Of a stretch of DNA of 64,000 nucleotides, positions 33,913 through 45,638 are shown one piece after another; positions within the stretch are counted from its first letter, which is position 1; each line of letters starts with the position of its first letter. This stretch comes from Polychytrium aggregatum (Eukaryota > Chytridiomycota > Chytridiomycetes > Polychytriales): positions 248,001 to 312,000 of the forward strand of contig NW_026516242.1 of the NCBI RefSeq assembly GCF_025602895.1, in the 5' to 3' direction. A program made the position numbers and the translations under genes. The notes below the pieces were generated by a model. It had not been told where the DNA came from, did not search any database, and saw only the letters and a program-made list of their open reading frames with translations.

Positions 33913-34530
33913 GATTTGTGGAGAGAGGGGAGGAGGCGGTAAAGGTCTGTGTGGAGAGGGAGGAAGCGAGGAGAGCGAATCTCAGTACGGCGTGTCGGCG
34001 ATCGGAGGACAGATGCAGGGATAGCGGAGACTGGGGGGGGAGAGGGTCTCGGCGGTGTAGAAGATGCAGGGTGCGCGTGGATGGACGAGCAAGGGGGGGG
34101 GGCTGGTCGAGAAGCGACGGCAGGCGATATGCGAGTTGAGCCAGCAGAGGGCCGGCAGGACAGGACGGCAGCGGAATCGAAAGCAGCCGGACACGGACAA
34201 GACAGAGGAATGGATCGCAGACGTACGTTGGAGCAGTGGGAATAGCCGGGCAAGGAGGAGAGAGAGAGAGCGGGGGGGACCCGGCGGGAAGACGGCCAAG
34301 TGGAGAGGGCCTGGCGAAGACGTTTTCGTTTGGGAGAGGAACGAAAAAAGAAAAACAGGCGAGGGCGGCGGCGAGAGCGCAGGCGAGACCGCCACGCATA
34401 GTGGCGCACATAGCAGCGAGAACGCAGGCGAGAGCGCGGGCGAGAACGCTGTTTGTGTGTGCTGTGTGTGCGTGTGCGTTCTGTGCGCGCTGGGCGTTCT
34501 GTGCTGTGTGTGTGTGTGTGTGCTGGCTGC

Positions 34531-34590
34531 ACTCCAATGCACTCCAATGCACTCCAATGCACTCCAATGCACTCCAGTGCACTCCAGTGC
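34531..34590. repeat. six tandem copies of a 10-bp unit (ACTCCAATGC)
   Basis: Four identical ACTCCAATGC copies followed by two ACTCCAGTGC copies, then a partial unit. The period of 10 bp is close to one helical turn. Confidence 0.95.
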
Positions 34591-35087
34591 ACTCGATCCG
34601 TGTGACACAGTCCATGTCGCACAGCCGCACACAGCCACGCCCACACAGCGCAAACACACTCTCTCTTGCGCCTGACCCGCGTGGACTGCGGATTGCTCCG
34701 CATCCCCGCCTGGGCTTCCTCTGTCCAACGCCAACACAGCAGCAGCGCGTTTTGCCAAGACCTCATGGCCTGCCTTTTCTGGCTCTGACACCGGCCTGGT
34801 GGTCATGGGCTTGGGTATCAGCGCGTCGGGTATTTGCTTGTCGCCTTTCTCTTTCCTTCTCGCTCGCGCGCTGTCTCTGATCCCTGTCCCTGCTTGACTC
34901 ACTCTCGCTCACTCCCTCGCTCCTCTCTCCGCTGCTCTCGCCGCAGCGCCCCCCATCGCCTCATTCCTCGTCATTCGCTCCCCCCTTGCGTCGCCACCAA
35001 TGCCACCCGCCCGCCCATTGGTCCGAGATGGCTGTCGTTGCGCTCCATGGCGACTCGAAGCTTCGCCCTCCCAGCGGAGAAACCCAA

Positions 35088-35095
35088 TATAAATA
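35088..35095 (+). promoter_or_regulatory. TATA box of the SPFH gene
   Basis: TATAAATA 121 bp upstream of the SPFH start codon, preceded by CCAAT at 35084-35088. Its sequence is a strong consensus match. Confidence 0.65.
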
Positions 35096-35215
35096 CGTGC
35101 CCGCCGCCTTCCGTTACGCTCTCCATCACACCAAGCCTCTTCTCAACCCAGTCCTCCTCCGTGCTCTTTCTCTGCCTCCGCTCCAGCTTTCCGCCCATCC
35201 TACCGTCTCTTCGCC

Positions 35216-37089
35216 ATGAGCCAGCCCGTCAGCGATAAAGACAAGGCCAAGCAGCCCATGCTGATCGCCAGCAACGACTCTGCCGCCATTCCCCCTGTCG
35301 ATGGTTGCGACGACTGGGCCATCCCCACGGTTATTAAGCAAAATCAATACTTTGTCGAGATCACCACCACCATGGCGGATGCCCTCGTCGAGCTCGATAA
35401 GCGCATGCGCGACAGTAAGGATCACCATCTGATCTCCAGAAAGCCCAACCGTCCCCTCGGCGGCCACGTCGTCGAAGCCGGCTACTTTGGCGTCTGGGCT
35501 TGCAACGGCCGTCCCATCATCGCCATCAGGCCCGGCAACTACTGGAACTTGTACGTACTCCCAAATCTGCCGTGCCTGCATTCCCGAGTTGCTCTGCTCC
35601 GCTCTGCTGTGTATCCATACCCCGTCTCGTCGTCTGTGCTTTTTGCCTGTTTCTCGTGTGTCTGTCCTGTACCCTCCCGGCTCTGGGGAGCCTCGTCGCC
35701 TCGCCTCAAACCGATCGACTGACCCTGGCTCCATCGTCACCCCCTCCCCCATCCAGCTCCTGGCGCCACACCTGGCAGTGCAAAGCCGAGTTTACCAAGG
35801 TTAGCGAGGTCCTCGGTCTGACGACCTGCCAGGTCGGCCAGTCCGAGGCCGCCGTTATCATGGACCCCAACAACCGCATCTTCATCATCCGCAACGGTGG
35901 CTTTGCTGCCTTTGGCTCGCACGGTCTCTTCCGTGTCATCGAGGTCGTCGATACCCTGAATCTCGGTGACTCTCACGCCCACTACGAAACCGAGCCCAGC
36001 GGCAAGTCCAACCGCGGCCGCATTCTGGGCTGGAAGCGCGACGTCCGCGTCACCTTCAACGGCAGCTCTGTCGTCGTCGCCACCTTCTTTGTCGTTCCCG
36101 CCAACAACCGCCTGATTCTGCAGCGTGGCAACGACCTGCTCATGCTCAATGCCGGCCAGCACGTCATCACCAACCCGCACACCACCTTCCGCGGCTTCTA
36201 TTCGCTCGGTGAGCACCAGACTAGCTTCCGCACCCAGCCCGCCTACACCATCGAGGGTGTCCCCGTCGTCCTCCACGTCAACCTGCGCTACAGAATCGTC
36301 GATCCCCTCCTGCTCGCCGCCAACTACGATGACGCCTTCCAGGCCCTGGCCAACCCCGCCCAGACCGCCGTCAACTCGGTTGTCTCGCGCCTGAGTTACC
36401 AGCAGTTCATGCGTGCAAAGTCGATCAACGTCGACGTCCCCGACTTCCACGCCGACCCCTGGCTCGATGCCTTCAAGACCGAATGCCTGCGCGATCTTAC
36501 CCACCAGGCCTCCCACTACGGTATCCTCGTCGAGAGCTTCGACGTCCTCGACCGTGAGCTCGAGGGTGCTCTCGGCAAGGATCTCGAGAAGCAGTCCGAG
36601 CGCGTGCTTCGCAACCAGGTCGAGGCCACCCAGATCTCTCTGCAGAACCACATTGCCACCGAGACCCAGAGAGGCAAGCTCGAAATCGCTCAGGTCGAGG
36701 CCGAGCAGCGCAAGACCGCCGCCGATGCCAGCTACTACGTTGCCACTCGTGAGTCCGATGCCGCTTACTACAAGATCCTCAAGAGCGCCGAGGCCGAGGC
36801 CGAGTCGTCGCAGCTGAGAACCCAGCAGGAGGCCAAGAACGTCATTGCCCTTGCCGATGCCAAGAGACGCGAGATCGAGTTGCTGTCCGAGGCTTACGCC
36901 AAGGTTCCCGAGGGCCACGCCCAGAGAATGCAGCTCTCTGTCTACGAGATCGAGAAGCGCAAGGCCCTGCCTGCCAAGACCATCTACTTCTCTGGCGACA
37001 AGTCCGAGACGCCACAAGACATCCTGCGCGGCGTGGACGCTGGCCTCGGCTGGAACATTGGCGCTACTCTGGGTGGCAAGCAGTCATAG
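35216..37089 (+). CDS. SPFH/band-7 domain protein
   Basis: Two exons, 35216-35550 and 35757-37089, 555 residues. The central part (about residues 110-340) is an SPFH/PHB fold: EAGYFGVWACNGRPIIAIRPGNYWN, FVVPANNRLILQRGNDLLMLNAGQHVITNPHTTFRGFYSLGE, YTIEGVPVVLHVNLRYRIVDPLLLAANYDDAFQALANPAQTAVNSVV. It is followed by a long Ala/Glu/Gln-rich coiled coil (about residues 370-490) containing LEIAQVEAEQRKTAADASYYV, typical of stomatin/flotillin relatives that form membrane scaffolds. There is no transmembrane segment, so membrane attachment would be peripheral. The closest functional subfamily is unclear. Codons are C-ending as in ATP1, and a strong TATA box is present, both suggesting high expression. 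Confidence 0.85.
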
Positions 37090-37805
37090 ACCAGCCCGCA
37101 GGCGCATACATCCCACGGCACTTGTGCGCCTGGTGGTTAAGGAGCGCATCCCGAGCCACACGACCTCATTGCTGAGTCACCTTCCCCTGCCCGCCGCGAT
37201 TCCATCCCTCTATCTATCTCTCTATGTTGCTTGATTTTTTTTGTTTGACTCTCTGATTTCTCCTTACCGGCTGTTCTACCAAAAATCGAATCTCATGTGT
37301 ATCCCCAGACAAACGAAAGAAAGGCGAAAGCAAAAAAAAAATTCCCCTTCCTCCCTCCCTCAATAATCATTGCTTCTTCTTTGTTTTCAACTGACTGGTC
37401 TGTAACCCGCCTGGTCTGTAAATATATAACGCCGCCCAACACCAATGGGACACACCAATATTTTTGAGCCAGGGCTGCTATCTTTTGCCGTCGGCTGGAA
37501 CCAGCCGCGCTGCTGTTCGAGCCATCCAGCCAGGCGAAAAACCTGGGTCAAAAAACGCCCACCACCACCACACCCGAGCCAGATCACCCCCTCCTCCCGA
37601 ACACCACCCACAGGTATGTGTCGCTCGACGGACTGTCCGCTGCCATGTTGCCGGATAAGGTTCCAGCCGGGCACCTCCTTCTCCTCCTCCTCTGCACAGC
37701 TGCTCTTACCAGCGTTGCTGGCTTCAACTGCCACCCGCGGCCGGCAAACCAAACGGGCTGACACATCTCTGCTCCTCACATCCCGGTCGAGCCAGCCTTC
37801 TCGCC
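37090..37805. other. intergenic region between SPFH and RNA1 genes
   Basis: About 700 bp with C/T-rich and A-rich runs just past the SPFH stop, an AT-rich piece near 37415-37430 and the RNA1 promoter. No gene recognised. Confidence 0.5.
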
Positions 37806-39576
37806 ATGCCTGCTGTCATCTACTCAATCGAAGGAAAGGGCCTCAAGCTCAACACAGCCGAGGACGTCCGGGAGTTTGTCCAGGAGATTAATGCTTTGCC
37901 TGCCCTCGAGGAGATCCGCTTCTCGGGCAATTCGCTCGGTGTCGAGGCCGCCAGAGCCCTGGCTGCTGCCCTCAAGGACAAGCATGCGCTCAAGGTCGGT
38001 AGCGCATCCCTTTCGCCAGGCTACTTGTACGGCGCTGGATCCGACGGGCCATGTGGATCCCATGCATTTCTTGCTTGGGTTGAATGGCCTGCTGCAATCA
38101 CCTCGGCTGCTGGCCAGACAGCCTTGGCCTGCCCCTCCGCTTCCGCAGAGCGATCAGATCTCGAGAGCAGCCTGGACGGTCCGGACAGCCCTTCGACCCG
38201 ATTATCGCCACACAAGCCGAGTGGAAGAGCCCGGTGGCAGAGCCGCTCGTCTGCCCGTTGGCATTACGCGCCGGCTCGGATACGTTCTGCCTTCCCGGCC
38301 GTGCACTAGAGCATTAACATCTTGTTCCGCATTCGCTCCTCCACCAGACTGCCCAGCTCAGCGACATCTTCACCAGCCGTCTCAGAGACGAGATCCCGCT
38401 TTCTCTCGATGCCTTTGTCGAGGCTCTTGAGGACAAGGTAGGCAGTATGCAAACTGACGAGCACCAGCCCGGTCGTCGACGCATGTTTGCCGTCGGTCAG
38501 AGCCATGCCAATCCTGCTCGCCGGAACGATCGCTTTGCCTCTGTGTACAATCGACCAATCTGTCTGGATGATGTTCTCTGGCCGATTCGGCCGTTGCTGA
38601 CGCTGAACTCGCACTCTCCGAATTGTAAGCACTCACCACTACCACCCCATCTTCCCCACTGCTCTCACCATGCATCGCCTTCGCGGCGTCGATCGGATAG
38701 AAGCACCTCACAACCCTCGATCTCTGCGACAATGCCTTTGGTCCCGCTGGTGCCCAGCCCCTGATGCGGCTCCTGATCAACAACCGCCACATCGAGAACC
38801 TGCTGCTCAACAACTGTGGTCTCGGCATCGAGGGTGGCCGCCTCATCGCCTCTGCCCTGACCGAGGCTCACGAAAAGTCTGTTCAGGAGGGCGCCGAGTC
38901 CAAGCTCCGGGTCTTTGTGGCCGGTCGTAACCGCCTCGAAAGCAAGGGCGCCGAGTACCTGGCCAAGGCCTACGAGCTCCACAACAAGCTGGAGGAGATC
39001 CGCATGCCCCAGAACAGCATTCGGCCCGAGGGCATCACCCTCCTGGTCCGGTCGATCGAAATGTGCAAGCACCTGCGATGGCTCGATCTGCAGGACAACA
39101 CCTTCACCGACAAGGGATCGGCTGTCCTCGCCCAGGCCCTGGGCTCGTGGCCTGACCTTAAACACCTCAACGTTGGCGACTGTCTCCTCGGTGCCAAGGG
39201 TGGCATTGAGGTCATCAAGGCCCTGACCGACACCCACCCTGGTCTGGAGAAGCTGCACCTCGGCTTCAACGAGATCAACATCAAGGGCGCCGAGCTCATC
39301 CCCGAGATGCTCCAGAACAAGAAGCAGCTGACTCTGCTGGAGCTCAACGGAAACTGCTTCGAAGCCGAAGCGGATGCTGTCTCGTCCATCAAGAGCGTCT
39401 TGCGGTCGCACGGACACGAGGATGCGCTGGACGAGCTCGATGAGATGGAAGAAGAAGAGGAAGAGGAGGAGGAAGAAGAAGAGGAAGAGGAAGAGGAAGA
39501 AAAGGATCAGGAAGAGGAGCAGAAGGAGGACGATGTCGATCAGCTCTCGAATGCGGTCAAGAAGCTCTCCATCTGA
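37806..39576 (+). CDS. RNA1: Ran GTPase-activating protein RanGAP (Rna1 family)
   Basis: Leucine-rich-repeat GAP that converts Ran-GTP to Ran-GDP in the cytoplasm and so powers nuclear transport. Exons 37806-37994, 38348-38437 and 38701-39576, 384 residues (yeast/fission yeast Rna1 about 390-410). LRR landmarks: ALPALEEIRFSGNSLGVEAARALA, LSDIFTSRLRDEIP (family GAP segment), HLTTLDLCDNAFGPAGAQPLMRLL, LLLNNCGLGIEGGRLIASAL, VFVAGRNRLESKGA with the catalytic Arg in the GRNR loop, EEIRMPQNSIRPEG, LRWLDLQDNTFTDKGS and LEKLHLGFNEINIKGAE. The C-terminus is a long Glu-rich acidic tail (39448-39540) as in the family. The exon 1 donor is GTCGGT, weak but in phase. Confidence 0.95.
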
Positions 39577-40157
39577 GTGTCCACACCCAATCCTGCGCTG
39601 GCCCCTGCTCCTGACTCTGCGCCTGCGACCTCCTAAGGCATGCGTACAACGGTGGAAAGAGCTGTAGCTGTGCCATCTCGAATACATTCGCATCCTGTCC
39701 GATCTCCATAACCGGGTGATTCGTTTGTCCGGCAACGAGCAGCGAGTCGCTTGTGAATGAATGAATGAATCAATAAACGCACGCTCGTTGGTGCGTTGAC
39801 ATGATCGGCCTCCTCCCCCCGCCACTGCCATGGTGCGCAAGATGGACCCGCTGCGGCGTGCTGGGTCTGCCCCCTCGATGTGCCAAAGTCCATGCCGGCG
39901 TGGTGTCCTCCAAAGTGAGTCAACTCCGACGACACGCGAAAAGAAAAAATTGACAAGAGCAAACGAACTCCTGCGGCTCCTTGGGCCTGCATCTGCCACC
40001 GAGCCTGTCGTCCGTCTGAATCCGTCTCGATCGGCCGATTCGCCGGACAGATACTTTGAACGCATTCTTCGCCTCTCATCCTTTGCCTCTGTCTTCTGCC
40101 CCCTTCCCCGCACTTCATCTTGCCATTCTCTCGGTTTCTGGCTTTGCCTGCGATACA
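39577..40157. other. intergenic region between RNA1 and BCS1
   Basis: About 580 bp. A GAAT tetranucleotide run (about 39753-39768) follows the RNA1 end. A long open frame on the opposite strand spans it but encodes no recognisable domain. Confidence 0.5.
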
Positions 40158-42011
40158 ATGAAGGAGGAGCTACTCGCCGGGTTGATGAACAACCCATACT
40201 TTTCTGCCGGGTGAGTTCGGTGCGAGGACCGACTTGGATGGCGCTCACTGGCCAAATGGTGCCGTGGGCTCAAAGACCCGATGGCCGTCGGCGATCGCTC
40301 CGGACAGCCAGTGCTCAGGATCTCGACGACCGCTGGGGGCTTGGCAGCTAACAACATACCTTTGCCCATCTATCCTTTTACCAAAACCTGCAACAACGTC
40401 GATGCCAGCTTTGGCTTGGTCGGCGTCGGCGCCGGACTGGGCCTCCTTCGCCAGGGAGCCATCCACGGCGTTACTCTGGCCAAGCGGCATTTGCTCGTGA
40501 CCCTGGAGATCCCCTCCAAGGACTTTAGCTACTCATGGTTTCTGCAGTGGATGAGCTCCCGGGGCAACACCCCAAAGTCCGGCCACCAGCTCTCGGTCCA
40601 GACCAGCTTTATTCAGCACGACAACGGATCGACCTTCACAAAGTTCCGGCTGATCCCAGGTCCCGGCCGGCATTACTTCCAGTATCGAGGCGCATGGATC
40701 CAGGTGCGGTAGATCTCTCGGTGGGCATGGGCGTTGCATTTGATATCCCATCGCCGATTGCTCTCTCCCCCCCTCCCATCTCCTCGCTCTAGGGCTATGT
40801 GTCCTGCTCAGCTTGATCTTGCCTCGCCCGGCACACACATGGGCTCCAACCGTTCGTCTGCTATCTCAATGCTCTGCCAGGTCGAACGCACCCGAGAAAA
40901 GCAGATGACCAACATGCAGTCCGGGACGCCCTGGGAAAGCGTTGTGCTGACGACCCTGTCGCGGGACCGCACCATCCTCGAGAGGCTGCTTGAAGAGGCC
41001 AAGGAGCTGGCGCTCGAATGCGAGGAGGGCAAGACGGTGATCTACACAAGCTACGGGCCCGAGTGGCGGCCGTTCGGCAACCCACGCAAGCGCCGGCCTT
41101 TCGAGAGCGTCGTGCTGGACCAGAACATCTCCCACCGGATCCTCAAGGACGTCAAAAAGTTCATGACCAACGGCAAGTGGTACTACGAACGCGGCATTCC
41201 CTATCGACGGGGGTATCTGCTCTACGGGCCGCCCGGCAGCGGCAAGACGTCGTATATCCAGGCGCTCGCGGGCGAGCTGGGCTACAACATCTGCCTGATG
41301 AATCTCAGCGAGCGCGGCATGACCGACGACCGCCTGGCACATCTGCTAAGCAATACGCCGCCCCGGTGTCTGATTCTCCTCGAGGACATCGATGCCGCCT
41401 TTTCACAGAGGCAGCAGAGCGACGCCCAGGGGTAAGTTCCCGGACTGCAGCCGACCGAGCGGCAGTGCCGCCGACGATAGCGCTGACATGCCGCTGGATC
41501 GGCTCCGATCTCACGCCATGTGATGTCATGTCGACGCTGGATAGACTCGGCCACGATCGACTTCTTGCACTGCACTGCCGGTATGGCTGTTGCGCTAACG
41601 GTGCGTCTCGCTGGTCCCAGGTATCAGTCCATGGTGACATTTTCGGGGCTCCTGAACGCTCTCGATGGTGTCGCCTCTGCCGAGGAACGCATCATCTTCA
41701 TGACCACCAACCATAAGGAGCGCCTCGATCCCGCCCTCATCCGGCCCGGACGAGTGGACATGCAAGAGTACTTTGGTAACGCCACGCCGGAGCAAGCCGA
41801 GAAACTGTTCCTGAAGTTCTTCCCGCAGGAGCACCAGAAAGCGCTGGAGTTTGTCCAGCTGTTTGCCAAGCTGGAGCAGCAACGAAGCCACGAGCAGACA
41901 AGCCTCCACCAGGCTTCAAAGTCAGTCAGTCCCGCGATGCTCCAGGGCCACTTTGTCATATACAGCGACGACCCGCAAAAGAGCATCGACAACTTGGCCC
42001 GGCTGTTTTAG
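40158..42011 (+). CDS. BCS1: mitochondrial AAA ATPase BCS1
   Basis: Inner-membrane AAA protein that translocates the folded Rieske protein for insertion into the cytochrome bc1 complex. Exons 40158-40210, 40409-40703, 40881-41431 and 41621-42011, 429 residues. The N-terminus [31 protein letters not shown] carries the single membrane segment. The BCS1-specific domain ([20 protein letters not shown]) precedes an AAA core: Walker [17 protein letters not shown], Walker [13 protein letters not shown], sensor/second region [32 protein letters not shown]. The C-terminus [22 protein letters not shown] fits the family. Exon 1 is 53 nt and its start codon is fixed by the conserved NPYFSAG. Confidence 0.96.
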
Positions 42012-42446
42012 TGGCCGTAGGAGAGGAGGGGGGGAACCTGTTACTGAGCGAGTCGCGCGATGTAAACCAAATGAAATGTTTAACCACGCCGCAAAGCAAC
42101 TGGTCTCGCCTAGAGTGGCAGCATGCAGTATGCAGTATGCAGTATGCAGCATGCGGAGTACGAAGCAGGAGGAGTACGAAGCAGGAGGAGACGGGGGCCC
42201 TCCTCGTGCGAAGGTGTATACTCTATTTTGTTCTTGTTTTGCAACTGGTCATGAAGATGGACTGCATTGGCCAGCCACCAGCATCCACAACCAGACTCTC
42301 TTGAACTGGAAACGGGCATGTGCAAGTATCGCGATATCGACATATTGTATTGGGTCGCTCGGGTGCCCAGGCGGCACATGGTGGTTGCAAGCGTGCAGAC
42401 GGGAGTGGCTCAGTCGGTGATGTCCATGGCCGCAACACATATCTGC
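42012..42446. other. intergenic region between BCS1 and HADH, convergent
   Basis: About 430 bp of 3' flanking sequence that holds two short tandem repeats (42122-42186). No gene recognised. Confidence 0.5.
42122..42186. repeat. tandem heptamer ATGCAGT and a duplicated 16-bp unit
   Basis: ATGCAGT occurs three times in a row, followed by a diverged copy (42123-42150). A 16-bp unit beginning GGAGTACGAAG is then perfectly duplicated (42155-42170, 42171-42186). Confidence 0.85.
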
Positions 42447-44306
42447 TTACTTGCTGGGGTACTCGTAGAAGCCGCGGCCAGCCTTCTTGCCTGCAAGTGC
42501 AGTGAGTATCGTGTCAGCTTTGCGGATATCGCTTTCTCCACCAGTATCGACTCCCATGGCATCAGTGGCTGCCCCCCCCCTGCCAAACTGCCAGGGCCCC
42601 AGCTGTATCGGCGACCGAGGGATGTGTGGCAAGGGTCGGAGTAGTCAAAGTGATCTCGGTCACAGACACGCCAGTCGCATCGAATCGAAAGTGAAGATGC
42701 AATGCCTCGTCCTGTCGGGCAGCTGCACTCACCAAGCCATCCAGCATCAACCATCTTGACGAGAAGAGGTGAGGGTCTGTACTTGTCCTCGCCAAGCTGG
42801 GCGTGGAGGACGCGCATGATCGCAAGACATGTATCGAGGCCGATAAAGTCGGCAAGGGTGAGAGGGCCCATGGGAACGTTGGTACCCAGCTTCATGGTGG
42901 TGTCGATGTCCTCGCGGGTGGCGATTCCCTGAGCGTTTGTCATATTGAAGACGCAAGCATGGGTGCGAACAGAGGCATTCGCGTGTGAGCGGACCACCCA
43001 AAGCAAACTCAGCGGAGCGGGCAGCGCAGACAAGACAAAAGAGGGATCTGACGATATTAGACGCATCCTACCTCTTGCAACACAAAGCAGGCTTCGTTGA
43101 TGTAGGGCATCAAGATACGGTTGGCGATGAAGCCAGGCATATCCTGCGAGACGGTGGTGGTCTTGCCCATGAGGTGAGCAAGGGCCACAGTCACGTCCTG
43201 GGTCTCCTTCGAGGTGGCGATGCCGGGGATGATCTCGACAAGCTTCATGACGGGGACTGCAGCAGACGAGCGACGGCGGCAGATCTTAACGTCTGAACCC
43301 GACATGGGCTGCGATGTGACTGCGACGCCGTGGCTGTCAATGCCGCGGGACGCCCAGGCTGAGTCGCGGCTGCCATACCTGGGTTCATAAAGTGCATGCC
43401 AATGACGCTCTCGGGGCGCGAGGTGGCAGCAGCGATCTTGGTGATGGGAACTGACGAGGTGTTGGAGGCGAGGATGGCGTGCTTGGGGAGGATCTTGTCC
43501 AGGTTGGCAAAGAGCTCACGCTTCAAAGTGGGGTTCTCGCTGACGGCCTGTCGAAGCACGCACAAGACGAGACGGACATGGAAATGGTTATGCAGATGAA
43601 GGACATAAGGTGAGCCGGTGAGCACGCATCCCGGCTGCTCAGTCGCTCGACTCCCCGGTTGCTTGGTTGCTTGGTTGCCTGGTTGCTCGATTCACACGAC
43701 ACATCGGATCCAACCCGAACACGACGCACCTCAATGGCAAAATCAACGCTGCGGAACTGGTCAATGTTCGAAGTAACCGAGATCCGGCTCTTGGCGACCT
43801 TCATCTCCTCCTCGGTGATCTTGCCCTTGAGCACATCCTTCTGCAGCAGAATATCTTGAGAGGCGAACAGCAGATCCGGTCAGCGCGGCGCGTCGGATCT
43901 CAACCGATCACCGGATGGCATTCGCAATACTCAGCCATGATTGCTCTTTACAGCATGGCTCACAGACGCCATGCTGCACGTTGGACTGGAACAAGACGGT
44001 ATGCCCTCGAATCTACCCGCATGGGGCACTCACTGCCCCGAGTCTGCCCGCCCCCAACCAAGCCATGCGCAACTCACCAATGAACTTGAGGCCCCTCTCG
44101 ATCTGGGCGGGGTTGGAGTCCAGGATAAGCACGTCCTTTTTGGCAACGTTGATGGCGACCTGGGCGATGCCGACACCCATCTGGCCGGCGCCGATGATGC
44201 CAATGCTCTTGACGGCCGAGAGGTCGGTCTTGTGGCGGATGGCGCTGAAGAGCGAAGCGCGGGGGGCAAGGCGGATGCGCTTGGCAGCGTGGCTCAGGGC
44301 AGACAT
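42447..44306 (-). CDS. HADH: 3-hydroxyacyl-CoA dehydrogenase, probably mitochondrial
   Basis: NAD-dependent enzyme that oxidises 3-hydroxyacyl-CoA in fatty acid beta-oxidation (or reduces acetoacetyl-CoA). Six exons: 44306-44078, 43854-43730, 43547-43379, 43256-43072, 42928-42733 and 42490-42447, 315 residues, the size of human HADH (314). The first 30 residues are Arg/Ser/Ala-rich and act as a plausible presequence. The Rossmann motif is [17 protein letters not shown]. Then [44 protein letters not shown] (the catalytic His in HFMNP), [20 protein letters not shown], and [21 protein letters not shown], all diagnostic. The 44-nt last exon encodes [13 protein letters not shown]. It is transcribed in the same direction as the SET gene. 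Confidence 0.96.
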
Positions 44307-44579
44307 GGCTGTGGCAAGAGAAGGTATATGCAGATGGCTGCGATCAAAGGCGGGCTGCGACGATGCTCCTGGGTCGGGACAGAGGGAAGCGGGCGGGCGA
44401 CGAGGACGCAAGCCGGCTGGCAGAAGACTTCTGCGGGCCGTCGGGTTCATGGATCGGAACGTCACGTGAAGCATCCCCGGCCCAGATCGGCTGTTGAACG
44501 GCACCCCAGCACCGGATCGGCTGTTGAACGGCATCCCAGCACCAGATCGATCGCTGGGTCGTGCGGATATGCAGATGTA

Positions 44580-45638
44580 TTATAGCGATCGCACAAGTCG
44601 CTCTGTTTCTCCAGGTGCGCCGCAGAGGTCAGATCCTGCGCGGGCGAGATCCCGCTCCCATGCCTGGACGAGCTTCAGGATAAAGTGGCCAGGGTGGACA
44701 ATCGGCTTGGCCTTGGACTGGATCGTTCGCAGCCGCTGAGAGAGCGCCGCAACGGTTGCGAGCAGTTCGTCGGGCTGTGCACACTCTGACTCGATGCGGT
44801 AACTGCCGTCGGGCTGCAAGATCGGACAGGCCAGCACGGCATCGGCGGCCAGCGACTCGAGTTCCTCGAGCAGATCGTCCAGCTTTGAGACGGTCTTTGC
44901 CAACTTCGAGCGGCCCAGTGCCGCCTGGCATCCGGAGCATTTGCCTGTTTCCCAGTCGACGCCGCCGTCGCACTGCAGGCACGCCAGCGATTCGTCTTCC
45001 AAGTCGGTGCATCGGCGGCACTGGCAGGAGAAAAAGTACTGTTGCTCGAGCTTGCGCTGTCGGGCCTGCGACAGCTGGGCGGTCAAGGCCAGGTCCAGAT
45101 AGCTGATGGTGAGCTCCTGGCCGGCGCCGATGTCGCAGAGCGCAAAGAGCGAGTACTCGGGCCCGCGAGCCGTCGAGTACTCGAGCACCTGGCAGTTGGG
45201 AGTGCAGCTGTGGTTGAGATAGGCGAGGTTGATGACGAGGCCAGAGGGGAAGGCGTTGCAGTCCAGGATTAATCGGAGACGGGCTATTTCATCCCGGGAA
45301 GCGCTTGGAAAGGACTGCAGCACGGATGTCGGGATCTGCATGTCTCTCCACTCATATTGTCGGGTTGGCGGCAGCGATGCGACATTGCCGGGGTACAGAT
45401 GGTCGAGATCGACCCAGGTGTCCTGGCCCGCATCAGCCCGGGCAAGGATTTCAGCAACGGCCGTCCAGGGCTCGTAGTCTTCTCGGCTCCATTCGACCCA
45501 CGGCCGCTCCGAGAGGAGACATGTTCCAGCCTTGATGTGCTCGACAGCGATTCCGCCGTTGCCCTTGCCGTCAACGGGCCGGGCTTCCCACGAGAGCAGC
45601 GTCTCGATCAAATCGCGGCGTCTGAATTGCGGCGGCAT
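44580..45638 (-). CDS. SET-domain protein (SMYD/SET5-like)
   Basis: Probable lysine methyltransferase. Single exon, 352 residues from ATG at 45638, chosen because the conserved N-terminal RRDLIETLLSWE begins just after it. The SET core is present: NGGIAVEHIKAGTCLLSERPWV, LNHSCTPNCQVLE (the NHS-C substrate/SAM motif), GAGQELTISYLDL (catalytic Tyr in ISYLDL), and a post-SET cysteine cluster FSCQCRRCTDLEDESLACLQC. There is no MYND finger between the SET halves, which separates it from typical SMYD proteins. The C-terminal 130 residues are helical and unfamiliar. It shares a 469-bp upstream region with QCR10. Confidence 0.87.
   Translation of the reverse strand: MPPQFRRRDLIETLLSWEARPVDGKGNGGIAVEHIKAGTCLLSERPWVEWSREDYEPWTAVAEILARADAGQDTWVDLDHLYPGNVASLPPTRQYEWRDMQIPTSVLQSFPSASRDEIARLRLILDCNAFPSGLVINLAYLNHSCTPNCQVLEYSTARGPEYSLFALCDIGAGQELTISYLDLALTAQLSQARQRKLEQQYFFSCQCRRCTDLEDESLACLQCDGGVDWETGKCSGCQAALGRSKLAKTVSKLDDLLEELESLAADAVLACPILQPDGSYRIESECAQPDELLATVAALSQRLRTIQSKAKPIVHPGHFILKLVQAWERDLARAGSDLCGAPGETERLVRSL

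Larger units (their letters stand above)
33913..35215. promoter_or_regulatory. long shared upstream region of CDC55 and the SPFH gene
   Basis: About 1.3 kb between divergent starts, strongly strand-asymmetric: G/A-rich on the left (33912-34420), then GT microsatellite (about 34508-34523), a decamer array (34531-34590), then C/T-rich DNA. A TATAAATA element lies at 35088-35095. No gene recognised. Confidence 0.5.

Noticed and set aside
35737-37017. 426-codon minus-strand open frame
   Set aside because: Fully antisense to the SPFH gene, whose strong C-ending codons create open frames on the other strand. No motif seen.
38665-40248. 527-codon minus-strand open frame
   Set aside because: Antisense to RNA1 and its acidic tail. 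The Leu/Phe-rich runs are just the complement of the Glu codons.
42122-42186. Possible CRISPR or other bacterial repeat array
   Set aside because: The units are only 7-16 bp, contiguous and without spacers, in clearly eukaryotic DNA.
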